A DNA stretch of 20,465 nucleotides from Gammaproteobacteria bacterium (GCA_018676275.1 JABHFC010000410.1:1-20465); one strand, 5' to 3'. Counted from the stretch's first letter, positions 1 through 8,204 are shown. Translations and numbers: made by a program. Notes: a model not told the origin generated them from the letters alone.

Positions 1-1038
1 TACGCCATCGGTAACATGCACTTCGATACATTTCGTGGCAATGCAGAAGTGCTCGGTGCACTACCACTTGATTATGCAATTGAAGAAGGCCTTCATGCCA
101 ATGACGAATATCATCCTTTCAAGGGTAATATCGACATTGAGAGGATGCAGAAACTGATTGATGACAAAGGTGCCGACCAGGTCAGTGTCGTAATCATTAC
201 TGTCACCTGCAATAACAACGGAGGACAACCAGTCTCGATGCAGAATATTCGCGAAGTTAGCGAACTTGCGGGTAAATATAATATACCCGTAGTACTGGAT
301 TCAGCCCGTCTGTCGGAGAACGCCTATTTCATTAAACAACGTGAACCCGGTTATGCAGACAAACCCATCAAAGAGATCACACGAGAGATGTGTTCTTATT
401 GCGAGACTGCCACCATGAGCGCGAAGAAAGACGGCATGGTCAACATTGGCGGTTTTCTTGCTACCCGTAAAAAGAATATTTTCGAAACTGCGAACCAGAT
501 GGCCATCGTTCATGAAGGCTTTATTACATACGGTGGTCTGGCCGGTCGTGATATGGAGGCTCTTGCTGTTGGGTTACAGGAAGGCTGTGATGAAAACTAT
601 CTGGAGTACAGAATTGGCCAGGCACAATACCTCGGCGATTGTCTGAAAGAAAAAGGCGTACCCATTATCGAGCCTATTGGAGGCCATGGTGTGTATGTTG
701 ATGGCAAACGTTTTTTTCCACATATTCCACAAGGTGAATTCCCTTCGCAAAGACTGGTAACAGCTCTTTACGAAGCTGCTGGTGTGCGCGCAGTTGAACT
801 CGGCGCCTGTGCCTTTGGTCGCAAGGATCCGGAAACTGGTGAACCTATCTGGCCTGAGCTTGAATGTATGCGCATTGCCATCTCCAGACGGGTATATACG
901 AAAAGCCACCTCGATGTTATTGCCAATGCGCTTGGCGATATATATGCCAATCGTGATGATTACCGCGGCCTGAAACTTGTCTATGAAGGACCAATTACAG
1001 CACTAAGGCATTTTACCGCTGGATTTGAGCTACTCTAA
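1..1038 (+). CDS. tnaA: Tryptophanase (beta-eliminating lyase), 5' end cut by window
   Basis: PLP-dependent lyase that would cleave L-tryptophan to indole, pyruvate and ammonia. The frame is open from base 1, and the first visible ATG (16) lies inside the protein, so roughly the N-terminal 120 residues are missing. Visible family signatures are GGQPVSM, the Schiff-base lysine in SAKKDGMVNIGG (about 412-450), TYGGLAGRDMEALAVGL and the C-terminal LRHFTA. Three positions that separate tryptophanase from tyrosine phenol-lyase can be checked. The Asp of NMHFD (codon 25-27) matches E. coli Asp137. VELG has Leu where tyrosine phenol-lyase has Arg381. The His of LRHFTA (codon 1009-1011) matches E. 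coli His463. All three favour tryptophanase. The MFS gene follows 20 bp downstream and a paralogue lies at 2396, so this is probably the first visible member of an aromatic amino-acid catabolic cluster. Confidence 0.93.
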   Translation, partial: YAIGNMHFDTFRGNAEVLGALPLDYAIEEGLHANDEYHPFKGNIDIERMQKLIDDKGADQVSVVIITVTCNNNGGQPVSMQNIREVSELAGKYNIPVVLDSARLSENAYFIKQREPGYADKPIKEITREMCSYCETATMSAKKDGMVNIGGFLATRKKNIFETANQMAIVHEGFITYGGLAGRDMEALAVGLQEGCDENYLEYRIGQAQYLGDCLKEKGVPIIEPIGGHGVYVDGKRFFPHIPQGEFPSQRLVTALYEAAGVRAVELGACAFGRKDPETGEPIWPELECMRIAISRRVYTKSHLDVIANALGDIYANRDDYRGLKLVYEGPITALRHFTAGFELL

Positions 1039-1058
1039 AACCAGCTCCTGGTATTGAA

Positions 1059-2336
1059 ATGACACCTCCTGACTCAAATGAGAAAAAAGCAGGAGGTGTT
1101 TTTTATGGCTGGTGGATTGTCGCTGCCTCTATTATCGGTCTTTCTACCAGTCCGGGACAGTTCGTATTCGGATCACTAGGTATTTTCACCCTGCCGCTTA
1201 GTGAAGAGTTTGGCTGGAATCGGGCGGAGATCAGCCTTGCCCTCACTTTTTTCACTATCTCCCTGGCTATTACACTACCAGTCATTGGTCGCCTGGTAGA
1301 CAACTATGGTTCCCGCAGGATTCTGTTGCCATCCATGTTGTTTGTTAGCCTCGGCCTTGTCCTGATCCCCCTTGTTCTTACACAGCTTTGGCAACTCTAT
1401 TTAATATTTGTACTGATCGGAATTTTAGGTGCAGGTGCAAATAACATTACCTACTTACGCACCATATCTGCCTGGTTTGATAAAAACAGAGGCCTGGCAA
1501 TGGGTATTGCTGTCAGCGGTAGTGGATTGGGTTACGCCTACATGCCTGTGCTGGTGCAGTACATGATCGAAATTTCCGGGTGGCGTGCTGGCTATTTCGT
1601 ATTAGCCATAATCATTACTTTAATCGCCTTACCTCTTGTCTACTTTATGCTGCGCGAAACACCACAGGAGCTTGGCCTGCATCCCGATGGACATACTCAT
1701 TCCACATTATCAAACAAGGCCTCAGTTGAATCGGGTTTACATCGCTCCCAGGTATTAAGAAAAAGGGAATTCTGGCTGTTGTTTTTTATTTTCTGTGTTG
1801 TCTCCTTTAGCCTGTTTGGACTGATGATCCATTTTGTTCCACTATTAACCGACCGCGGCATGAGTAGAATTGATGCTGCTTTCGCTGCATCCACTATCGG
1901 CTTTACCATCATGGGGGCGCGTATCCTGATTGGTTATTTAATTGATCGCATATTTGCACCAACGGTAGCCTTTATCTGCTTTTTACTTTCGGCCATTGGT
2001 CTTGCCTTACTGGCTACAGGTGTTAGTGGGTTTTCAGCCTTTATTGTTGCCATGCTTGTTGGCGCAAGTATCGGTGCTGAAGCTGATTTACTTGCTTTTC
2101 TGACCTCAAGATATTTTGGTCTCAAATGTTTTGGTGAAGTCTACGGTCTTCTATTTGCCTCGTTACTAATTGGTACATCCCTTGGACCTTTTGTCTATGG
2201 CCTTTCATTTGAAATGAGTGGTTCCTATATATGGATATTAGTTTTTTGTTCAATCCTGTGTGCCATTGCAGCTGTCGTTATGAAACTACTACCGCATTAC
2301 CCTGATTTTGAAGTTGTTGATTCGAAAAGCGACTGA
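1059..2336 (+). CDS. MFS transporter, 12-TM type
   Basis: Inner-membrane major facilitator superfamily permease of 425 aa, a normal length. The conserved opening FYGWWIV (residues 15-21) begins TM1. Motif A is seen as GRLVDNYGSRR (77-87) in the loop between TM2 and TM3, and the rest is strongly hydrophobic with a polar central loop near residues 205-230. It resembles the monocarboxylate/oxalate-formate antiporter-like MFS branch. The substrate is not readable; its place between two tryptophanase-family genes suggests export of a product such as indole or pyruvate, or uptake of an amino acid (inference). ATG 1059 is the only reasonable start, since the next in-frame Met falls far inside the protein. 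A 10-bp inverted repeat with a T-run covers the first 15 codons (see separate entry). Confidence 0.85.
   Translation: MTPPDSNEKKAGGVFYGWWIVAASIIGLSTSPGQFVFGSLGIFTLPLSEEFGWNRAEISLALTFFTISLAITLPVIGRLVDNYGSRRILLPSMLFVSLGLVLIPLVLTQLWQLYLIFVLIGILGAGANNITYLRTISAWFDKNRGLAMGIAVSGSGLGYAYMPVLVQYMIEISGWRAGYFVLAIIITLIALPLVYFMLRETPQELGLHPDGHTHSTLSNKASVESGLHRSQVLRKREFWLLFFIFCVVSFSLFGLMIHFVPLLTDRGMSRIDAAFAASTIGFTIMGARILIGYLIDRIFAPTVAFICFLLSAIGLALLATGVSGFSAFIVAMLVGASIGAEADLLAFLTSRYFGLKCFGEVYGLLFASLLIGTSLGPFVYGLSFEMSGSYIWILVFCSILCAIAAVVMKLLPHYPDFEVVDSKSD
1062..1104 (+). terminator. Terminator-like hairpin overlapping the MFS start
   Basis: ACACCTCCTG (1062-1071) and CAGGAGGTGT (1090-1099) form a perfect 10-bp stem with an 18-nt loop, followed by T residues through 1104. 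This is a textbook rho-independent terminator shape 24 nt after the tnaA stop, but it lies inside the first codons of the MFS gene. The 3' arm also holds a perfect Shine-Dalgarno-like AGGAGGTG (1091-1098). It could terminate part of the tnaA transcripts, attenuate MFS expression, or hide a ribosome site. Which one is not decidable from sequence. Confidence 0.6.
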
Positions 2337-2343
2337 ATAGAAT

Positions 2344-2390
2344 TTGATAGCCTGACATTTATTTATAATTTACCTGAATACAGAGGAAGC
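2344..2390 (+). promoter_or_regulatory. Possible promoter and clear RBS before second tryptophanase-like gene
   Basis: The gap after the MFS gene contains a perfect -10 hexamer TATAAT (2364-2369). The best -35 candidate, TTGATA (2344-2349), is only 14 nt away, shorter than the usual 16-18, so the promoter is weakly supported. The ribosome site AGAGGAAG (2382-2389) lies 6 nt before ATG 2396 and firmly supports that start. Confidence 0.35.
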
Positions 2391-2395
2391 AACTG

Positions 2396-3799
2396 ATGAG
2401 TGATCCAATTTTCGATAGAATTCAACCAGAACCATTTAAGATAAAGACAGTTACGCCTATCAGGATGATGTCTAAAGAAGAACGGCAGGAGCACATCCGC
2501 TCTGTTCATTACAATGTATTCAAGTTGCACTCTGACAAAGTTTTTATCGATCTATTAACCGATAGCGGCACCTCAGCCATGAGTGATGCACAGTGGGGGG
2601 CAATTATGACCGGCGATGAGGCCTACGCCTCGGCTACAAGCTGGTTCAGACTTGAAGAAACACTGAAAGAAATATTTGATTACAAATATTTCCTACCGGC
2701 ACATCAGGGACGTGGTGCTGAAAAAACCCTGTTTATGGCCATGATTAAACCCGGTCAAACTATTCCTAATAATATGCATTTCTCTCCAGATCGTATCACC
2801 GCGTCTGGGGGTCTTATGGCAAACCTGATAATTGACGAAGGCAAAAAACTTCAAAGTGATTGCCCGTTTAAAGGTGATGTGGATGTAGAAAAACTCGACG
2901 CACTAATTAGTGAGGTTGGTAGAGATAATGTTCCTTTCGTAATGGTCACCGTAACCTGTAATAACGCAGGTGGACAACCGGTGTCGATGGAAAATATTCG
3001 AGCTGTGCGAGCTGTCGCGGACAAATATGACTTGCCTGTTATTTTGGATGCAGCACGAATTGCCGAAAACGCCTATTTTATTAAGGAGCTGGAACCTGGT
3101 TATGCCGATAAAGGCATTGTCGAGATCATTCGCGAGATGACTGCGCTGTCCGATGGTTGTGTCATGTCGGCAAAGAAAGATGGGCTGGTCAATATCGGCG
3201 GCTTTGTCGGTATCAACGATGATACCCTCTACGAACACATGCAGTCCTATACGCTGATGTGGGAAGGCTACATGACCTACGGTGGCATGGCAGGCAGAGA
3301 CATAGAAGCGCTGGCGGTTGGTTTACGCGAAGTCGTCGACGAAAACTATCTTGCATATCGTATTGGTCAGGTCAGGTATCTTGGAAAATGTATGCAGGAC
3401 GAAGGTGTACCGATTACAACACCGGTTGGTGGTCATGGCGTATGGATTGACTCACAACAATTTTGTCCGCATATTGCACCCGAGCACTACCCGGGCATAG
3501 CCGTAACCACTGCACTTTATGAAGAAGGCGGTATACGTGCCTGCGAACTCGGAAACCTGGCTTTTAGTAAGCGTAATGAAGAAACAGGCGAGGTTATCAG
3601 CTTTCCAGAAGTTGACCTGGTGCGACTTGCCATACCTCGACGTGTCTATACCTCACGACACATGGAATATATCGCCGCTGTCGCCGGAGAAGTTTATAGA
3701 AATCGTGAAAAACTAATCGGCTTTAAGGTGAAAAGATATGCAACAATCAAATACCGCACCTTGTTTCTTGGCGAAATGATGCCGATAACAGAGGACTAG
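2396..3799 (+). CDS. Tryptophanase-family lyase with altered substrate-site residues
   Basis: Full-length (467 aa) PLP-dependent beta-eliminating lyase, paralogous to the gene at 1-1038. Conserved parts are the N-terminal FDRIQPEPFKIK, GDEAYA (73-78), HQGRGAE (103-109), GGQPVSM (192-198), the PLP lysine K261 in SAKKDGLVNIGG, TYGGMAGRD, and IPRRVYT with R415. The specificity positions differ from both known enzymes. E. coli Asp137 corresponds to Ser130. The position of tyrosine phenol-lyase Arg381 is Leu385. The C-terminal LRHFTA motif with His463 is absent; in an ungapped alignment Arg454 takes the His place and the tail is unrelated (451-467). The fold and beta-elimination chemistry look intact, but the substrate is probably not plain tryptophan or tyrosine. 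A strong RBS precedes the start. The NSS transporter gene follows 9 bp downstream and is surely co-transcribed. Confidence 0.9.
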   Translation: MSDPIFDRIQPEPFKIKTVTPIRMMSKEERQEHIRSVHYNVFKLHSDKVFIDLLTDSGTSAMSDAQWGAIMTGDEAYASATSWFRLEETLKEIFDYKYFLPAHQGRGAEKTLFMAMIKPGQTIPNNMHFSPDRITASGGLMANLIIDEGKKLQSDCPFKGDVDVEKLDALISEVGRDNVPFVMVTVTCNNAGGQPVSMENIRAVRAVADKYDLPVILDAARIAENAYFIKELEPGYADKGIVEIIREMTALSDGCVMSAKKDGLVNIGGFVGINDDTLYEHMQSYTLMWEGYMTYGGMAGRDIEALAVGLREVVDENYLAYRIGQVRYLGKCMQDEGVPITTPVGGHGVWIDSQQFCPHIAPEHYPGIAVTTALYEEGGIRACELGNLAFSKRNEETGEVISFPEVDLVRLAIPRRVYTSRHMEYIAAVAGEVYRNREKLIGFKVKRYATIKYRTLFLGEMMPITED

Positions 3800-3808
3800 A
3801 AGAATCAC

Positions 3809-5176
3809 ATGAGTCAGACCATGAACTGTAATGAAACGGAACGTAGCCAGTGGTCGTCGCGCTTTGGCTTTGTGCTGGCTTCTGTTGGTGGTGCTATTGG
3901 TCTCGGTAATGTCTGGAAGTTTCCCTATGTCACCGGCAAATATGGTGGCGCATCTTTTCTAATTGTATTTCTGATAGCCCTGGTCTTCATAGCAATTCCT
4001 GTATTAATGACCGAGTTCGCAATTGGTCGTAAAACACAATTGAACTATACCGGCGCAATAAAAAAACTAATGCCCGGAACAAACTGGCATTGGCTAGGCA
4101 TCATGGGTGTGCTTGCGCTGGTTCTGATTATGTCGTTTTACTTTGGCATTGCCGGCTGGACCCTCGCCTATTTTTTTAAATCTATCGCCGGTAGCTATGC
4201 TTTTGATGATCAATCTCTGATTGTTGCTGAATTTACCGGCTTTCTGAACAGTCCCTTTACATTATTATTCTGGCAGTTTGTGATGGTAGCGATGACAGCC
4301 TACATCGTCATTCAGGGTATAAACTCTGGCATAGAAAAAATTTGCCGGATTCTGCTTCCCTTACTCTTCATTATGATTGTTGGTCTGGCGATAAGAGCTT
4401 GCACTTTACCCGGTGCAATGGCTGGCATTGAATTCTATCTAAAACCGGACTGGAGCAAACTCAATGGTGAAGCAATTCTTGCTGCACTCGGTCAGGCTTT
4501 TTTCACCCTCGGTGTAGGTTGTGGCAACATGGTTATATACGGGAGTTATATGAAGCGTGACAAGACCATTGGCAGCAGTACTGTCATGGTTGCCGGCGGG
4601 GATACTTTGGCCGCCATCCTGATGGGCTTTATTATTTTCCCGGCTGCCTTCGCCTTCCAGATTAATCCGGAAGTTGCGGGTCCACCCCTGGTTTTCATGA
4701 CCTTGCCAACGGTGTTTGCGCAAATGAATTACGGCATGGTTTTTGGAGCCGCTTTTTATCTATGCCTGTTTTTCGCCTGTCTGACCTCAACCATGTGTAT
4801 TCTCGAGGCCGTTGTAGGCTATTTAATAGATGAGTGGCAATTACCAAGAACTAAAGCGACATTGAGGGTCTGTACTGTCGTTTTTATTCTTGGTACTTTT
4901 CAAATGTTATCTTTTGGCACTTTATCGGACTTTACTATCCTCGATAAAACAATATTTGAGTTAAGTGACTACTTTGTTTCAAACATCTTATTGCCGGTAG
5001 GTGGATTAATGATGACCATTTTTGCCGGTTACTGGTGGAAAGATCTGCTACTGGAGGAAATAAATAAGGGCGACGGTATAAAAATAGAAAAACTATATGT
5101 TGTCTGCATACGTTACCTGGTGCCACTTGCTGTACTGGGAATTTTTCTACAGCAAATTGGTGTGATTAATTTTTAG
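3809..5176 (+). CDS. NSS/SNF-family sodium-dependent amino-acid transporter
   Basis: Inner-membrane neurotransmitter:sodium symporter family protein, 455 aa, with 11-12 hydrophobic segments. The diagnostic TM1 block GGAIGLGNVWKFPY (27-40), which in the LeuT fold lines the sodium and substrate sites, is intact and followed by KYGGASF. Bacterial members linked to tryptophanase genes include the Na+/tryptophan symporter TnaT of Symbiobacterium (established knowledge). By position, 9 bp after a tryptophanase-family gene, this is likely the uptake partner for that enzyme's substrate. Its stop codon overlaps the convergent GNAT stop (5173-5176), so no intergenic terminator fits between them. Confidence 0.9.
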   Translation: MSQTMNCNETERSQWSSRFGFVLASVGGAIGLGNVWKFPYVTGKYGGASFLIVFLIALVFIAIPVLMTEFAIGRKTQLNYTGAIKKLMPGTNWHWLGIMGVLALVLIMSFYFGIAGWTLAYFFKSIAGSYAFDDQSLIVAEFTGFLNSPFTLLFWQFVMVAMTAYIVIQGINSGIEKICRILLPLLFIMIVGLAIRACTLPGAMAGIEFYLKPDWSKLNGEAILAALGQAFFTLGVGCGNMVIYGSYMKRDKTIGSSTVMVAGGDTLAAILMGFIIFPAAFAFQINPEVAGPPLVFMTLPTVFAQMNYGMVFGAAFYLCLFFACLTSTMCILEAVVGYLIDEWQLPRTKATLRVCTVVFILGTFQMLSFGTLSDFTILDKTIFELSDYFVSNILLPVGGLMMTIFAGYWWKDLLLEEINKGDGIKIEKLYVVCIRYLVPLAVLGIFLQQIGVINF

Positions 5177-5655
5177 GATGAAGACTCATTTTTCAAATCC
5201 AATCCCCAGTAAACAAGTTCAATCGATGTGTCTTCCAGGTAGGGCGCTATTGGCCGAAAACCCATTGATTTATACAAGGTATTAGCTTCCTTTAGCGTGT
5301 CCAGGGTATCCAGGCGTATTAAAGAGTAGCCTTTACTTGCGGCTTCATCGACAATTTTATCTGCTAACACTCTCCCCCATCCCTGCCTTCTGAAATCTCG
5401 CCTAACAAAAAGACGCTTCATTTCACAAATTTCCTTATCTATCTTTCTCAGGGCCACACAACCAGCAACTACATCTGCTTCCATTGCCAATATCAAAGTG
5501 CCGTCAGGCTCAGAATATTCTCCGGGTAACGCTTCCAGCTCTTTTTCAAAATCTCTAAAACAGGTATCTACTTTTAACAGTTCTTCATAGTACTCGCGAA
5601 AGATAATGCGAATATCTTCAATCTGCTGATCTGTAGTTACGTAACATGTATGCAT
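5173..5655 (-). CDS. GNAT-family N-acetyltransferase
   Basis: Cytosolic acetyl-CoA-dependent N-acetyltransferase of the GNAT fold, 160 aa from ATG 5655. The acetyl-CoA pyrophosphate loop is RRQGWGRVL (89-97), preceded by the beta-strand MKRLFVRRDF. The C-terminal half carries ANTLYKSMGFRPI, typical of GNATs (residue, small residue, YxxxGF). The N-terminal IFREYYEELLKVDTCFRDFEKELEALPG is the usual start of a GNAT subgroup of unknown substrate. The frame could extend to TTG 5691, adding 12 residues, but the ATG gives the family-like N-terminus; neither start has a good ribosome site. It converges on the NSS gene with overlapping stop codons. The acceptor substrate is unknown. Confidence 0.85.
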   Translation of the reverse strand: MHTCYVTTDQQIEDIRIIFREYYEELLKVDTCFRDFEKELEALPGEYSEPDGTLILAMEADVVAGCVALRKIDKEICEMKRLFVRRDFRRQGWGRVLADKIVDEAASKGYSLIRLDTLDTLKEANTLYKSMGFRPIAPYLEDTSIELVYWGLDLKNESSS

Positions 5656-5929
5656 ATTGATTAATATATTAGGTGAATTGAACGTGATCAATTCTTCAAA
5701 CTGTCCGATCTAATTATATAGGAACTTTACACAACACCGTGATTTGTAATACCTAAAAAAAGAGTTCGCGATTAAATAACTCCAGAATATATCTTCATCC
5801 CTGTAGAACTATACAGATAACGAGCTTAAACTGGGTTCTCTATCAGGCATAGTTGGGGTTTAATAATGCCAGCAGCTACTTAAAATATTTTGTTGTTTTC
5901 AAAATGCTATCTATTACAAGGTAAGGCCG
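5656..5929. other. AT-rich intergenic region between divergent genes
   Basis: About 275 bp without a convincing gene. It separates the leftward GNAT gene from the rightward dehydrogenase and should hold both promoters. I see AT-rich tracts and no strong consensus promoter, long inverted repeat or RNA gene. Two short ATG frames (5866, 5904) stop within seven codons. AAGG at 5918-5921 may serve as ribosome site for the dehydrogenase. Confidence 0.5.
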
Positions 5930-6862
5930 ATTAAGAAAATTCTCAAATTACTGGTAACTGGCAGACTTGCGGATGAATTTAGCAAGGAAATTCTTTTGCG
6001 CCATCCCGAGATTGAAATCAGGTCTGTTGATAATCCCGAACAAAAAGATATTGACTGGGCTGATTGTCTCGCATGTTTTTCCGTACCTGAAAATTTAAGC
6101 TTAAAGAAACTGCCATGGATTCACAGTTTTAATGCTGGTGTTGATAGCATTGTTCGACGTGACGATCTAAATGCTAATGTAAAACTAACACGTACAACAG
6201 GTCAATTTGGGGGAAAGGCCGGTGAGTTTTGTTTGAACCATATTCTGAACTTTCATCAAAATACTTTTGCCGTTTATGATGCGATGGAAAAGAAACACTG
6301 GGCACAAAGACCACCCGGCTTCTGCAAAGATGAACGCGTTTTAATTCTCGGTACCGGAAGTATGGGCTTAGGAATTGCAAGTACACTAAAGTGCTTAAAA
6401 ATGGAATCAATCGGTGTGAACACCCGAGGCCAGGTATCTGGATCAGAGTTTAGCCACTGCCTGAAAATGGATTCTATATCACAGATAGCAAATGAGATTA
6501 GTTGTGTGATCAATACACTACCTTTAAACCAGAAGACAAACGGACTCATCGATTTTAAGTTCTTAAGCAAATTCAATAACACATTGTTCATAAATGTTGG
6601 TAGGGGTCAGTCGCTTGTCCTTGATGATTTGCTCTTAGCAATTGAAAAAAATCATATTGCCTATGCTGTACTGGATGTATTTGAGGAAGAACCTCTACCC
6701 GCATCTTCGCCACTTTGGGAACATCCAAAGGTTTTCGTTTCTCCTCATCAGGCAGCAATAACTGATATAGATGATGTGCTCGATAGTTTTATCCACGTAT
6801 ATGAATCAGTCGGAACGGAAAACGAAAAAGACAAGCTGGTCAGCCTGGGAAAAGGCTATTGA
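5930..6862 (+). CDS. D-isomer-specific 2-hydroxyacid dehydrogenase family protein (start uncertain)
   Basis: NAD(P)-dependent reductase/dehydrogenase of 2-oxo/2-hydroxy acids, closest in style to the GhrA-like glyoxylate/hydroxypyruvate reductases. Numbered from 5930 (310 aa): substrate-domain motif NAGVDSI (68-74), dinucleotide loop GTGSMG (141-146), Arg225 in INVGRG, acidic residues 252-254 in LDVFEEEP, and catalytic His283 in SPHQAA. This is the Arg-Glu-His triad of the family. The start is unusual: no ATG, GTG or TTG exists in frame before TTG 5996, yet codons 5930-5995 encode KKILKLLVTGRL, the expected first beta-strand. ATT 5930 has AAGG 8 nt upstream; TTG 5996 also has AAGGA 7 nt upstream but would remove that strand. 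It ends 68 bp before the first selenoprotein gene; a functional link is not shown. Confidence 0.8.
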   Translation: MKKILKLLVTGRLADEFSKEILLRHPEIEIRSVDNPEQKDIDWADCLACFSVPENLSLKKLPWIHSFNAGVDSIVRRDDLNANVKLTRTTGQFGGKAGEFCLNHILNFHQNTFAVYDAMEKKHWAQRPPGFCKDERVLILGTGSMGLGIASTLKCLKMESIGVNTRGQVSGSEFSHCLKMDSISQIANEISCVINTLPLNQKTNGLIDFKFLSKFNNTLFINVGRGQSLVLDDLLLAIEKNHIAYAVLDVFEEEPLPASSPLWEHPKVFVSPHQAAITDIDDVLDSFIHVYESVGTENEKDKLVSLGKGY

Positions 6863-6881
6863 AATTGAATGAATTCACATC

Positions 6882-6909
6882 AGAGGGTTGTTAGTTTAGA
6901 CTTCCCTCT
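6882..6909 (+). other. Short hairpin before first selenoprotein gene
   Basis: AGAGGG (6882-6887) and CCCTCT (6904-6909) form a 6-bp stem with a 16-nt loop in the 68-bp gap after the dehydrogenase. No T-run follows, so a terminator is doubtful. It may be a 5'-leader structure of the selenoprotein mRNA or chance. Confidence 0.25.
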
Positions 6910-6930
6910 AAATTCCATAATAATAGCCAA

Positions 6931-8067
6931 ATGAGCATTATAGATTACAGCGACGCCAGCTTTCCGGTCCGCGACAATATTACCGAAGCCCATAATCGTT
7001 ACTGGAAACGCCTCGCCTCTCCCGGCAACTGGTTAACAGCTGCCGAACGTATTGGCGTAGCAAAAGAAATCAGGCAAGCACGCTCGTGCGAATTATGCAG
7101 TAAGCGTAACGCCGCTTTATCTCCCTATCAGCTTGAGGGTCAGCATGATTCTGTAAGTGATTTATCAGATGTCATGGTTGAGGTTATTCATCGAGTGATT
7201 ACAGATTCTGCACGTCTAACCAAAGCCTGGTTCGACGGAATAATGCAGCAAGATCTGAAAATAGAACAATATATTGAGATTATCGGCACGCTTGTGCATG
7301 TATTCTCCATAGATGAATTCTGTCGCGGCATCGGCGAGCCCGTTCGCGAATTACCGGACCCTCTGCCAGGTGAACCAAGCCATTACCGCCCTGCCAATAT
7401 TGTAGAAGATGGTGATGGTTCATGGGTACCAATGCTATCAGCAGTAATGCAACCAGGTCCTGAGTCAGATATCTGGGAAGGAAAAATCGAGGGCAATGTT
7501 ATTCGTGCACTCTCCCTGGTGCCGGATGAAGTCCGCTCACTGAAGGATCTCTTAATTGTTCATTATCTTGATGATGAAGAATTCATGGATCTGGAGAAAT
7601 CACCACAGGGAACTCTGAGTCGTATTCAAACGGAGGTCGTAGCCGCGCGAGTGTCGGCATTTAACGGCTGCTTTTACTGAACTACCTCACATGCTGTGGT
7701 GCTCCGTGTGAGTATCGAAAGTTCCGGCGAAAGCATCGATCTGGATGGACTGACTGATCCAGCCTGTACTGAAATCAAAGGTATCCCTCATTCTGAAGTC
7801 CTGTTGAAATTTTCCAATGCCTTCATGGCTTATGATCCTGAAGCACTGGCCTTAGCTCGCGACCAACTCGCGAAAGAGATTAGTCCGGAAGCTATGGTCG
7901 ATACAGCGGCTATAGCCTCAAACTTTCAGCGTATGGTCAGAATTGCTGATAGTACAGGCATTCCAGTGGAATCTATGGGTGATGATATGGACGCCATGGT
8001 GGAAGAACTAAACGAACAACTAGGTATTAATAAGTATGTTTCTGCGGCAAACTCCAAAAAACGCTGA
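6931..8067 (+). CDS. AhpD-like selenoprotein, in-frame UGA read as Sec250
   Basis: Predicted thiol/selenol redox protein of the AhpD-like (alkylhydroperoxidase/carboxymuconolactone-decarboxylase) fold, 378 aa if TGA 7678-7680 is selenocysteine. The frame stays open on both sides. Around the TGA it reads NGCFY-U-TTSHA, i.e. C247-x-x-U250-x-x-x-H254, with E-V-V-A-x-R-V-S upstream. This matches the AhpD active-site pattern (Glu, CxxC, His) with Sec at the second Cys. The N-terminal half carries a second copy-like motif, RSCELCSKRN (C53, C56, with Asn60 where His is expected), then YIEIIGTLVHVFSIDEFCRG. A hairpin follows the UGA. The paralogue at 8275 repeats everything, and selA, selB, selC and selD lie in this window. 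A naive reading gives two ORFs (6931-7680, 7696-8067). The gene ends in a second TGA, taken as a true stop. The peroxidase role is inferred from the motif only. Confidence 0.92.
7678..7712 (+). promoter_or_regulatory. Bacterial SECIS hairpin after UGA of selenoprotein 1
   Basis: Directly 3' of the UGA (7678-7680), CTCACA (7686-7691) pairs perfectly with TGTGAG (7707-7712) around a 15-nt loop. Inside the loop GG (7698-7699) can pair with CC (7704-7705), presenting a UGCU tip about 20 nt from the UGA. Bacterial SECIS elements are stem-loops immediately downstream of the Sec codon and bound by the SelB C-terminal domain (established). Position and size fit. The inner pairing is a guess. Confidence 0.75.
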
Positions 8068-8082
8068 CAGAATATTAGTACC

Positions 8083-8112
8083 GTCATGTCGGATCCCGTA
8101 TCAAGTACGGGA
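8083..8112. repeat. REP-like palindrome between the selenoprotein genes
   Basis: TCCCGTA (8094-8100) and TACGGGA (8106-8112) form a 7-bp stem with a 5-nt loop TCAAG, preceded by GTCATGTCGG. The form GTCAT-x-CGGA-CCCG...CGGG resembles dispersed intergenic palindromes common in proteobacterial genomes. It follows the first selenoprotein stop by 26 nt, so it may also act as a weak terminator. No T-run follows. Confidence 0.45.
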
Positions 8113-8204
8113 CAAGCTTAGTCCTGCACACCCACAAGGGGGTACCGAGGTCCAGTCAAATAGAGTTCCGCTGTAAGCGGACATTAAGATCAAATTCTTC
8201 CGTC

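Noticed and set aside
16..18. ATG 16 as the true start of the first tryptophanase
   Set aside because: The frame is open to base 1 and the N-terminal third of the family is missing, so the gene begins before the window.
2334..2395. Readthrough of the MFS TGA stop
   Set aside because: About 19 further codons are open, but there is no Cys/Sec motif or homologous sequence, and the region holds the RBS of the next gene.
8065..8112. Terminal TGA of selenoprotein 1 (8065-8067) as a second Sec codon, with the 8094-8112 hairpin as SECIS
   Set aside because: Readthrough adds only 18 residues unrelated to the paralogue tail, no redox motif surrounds it, and the hairpin looks like a dispersed palindrome.
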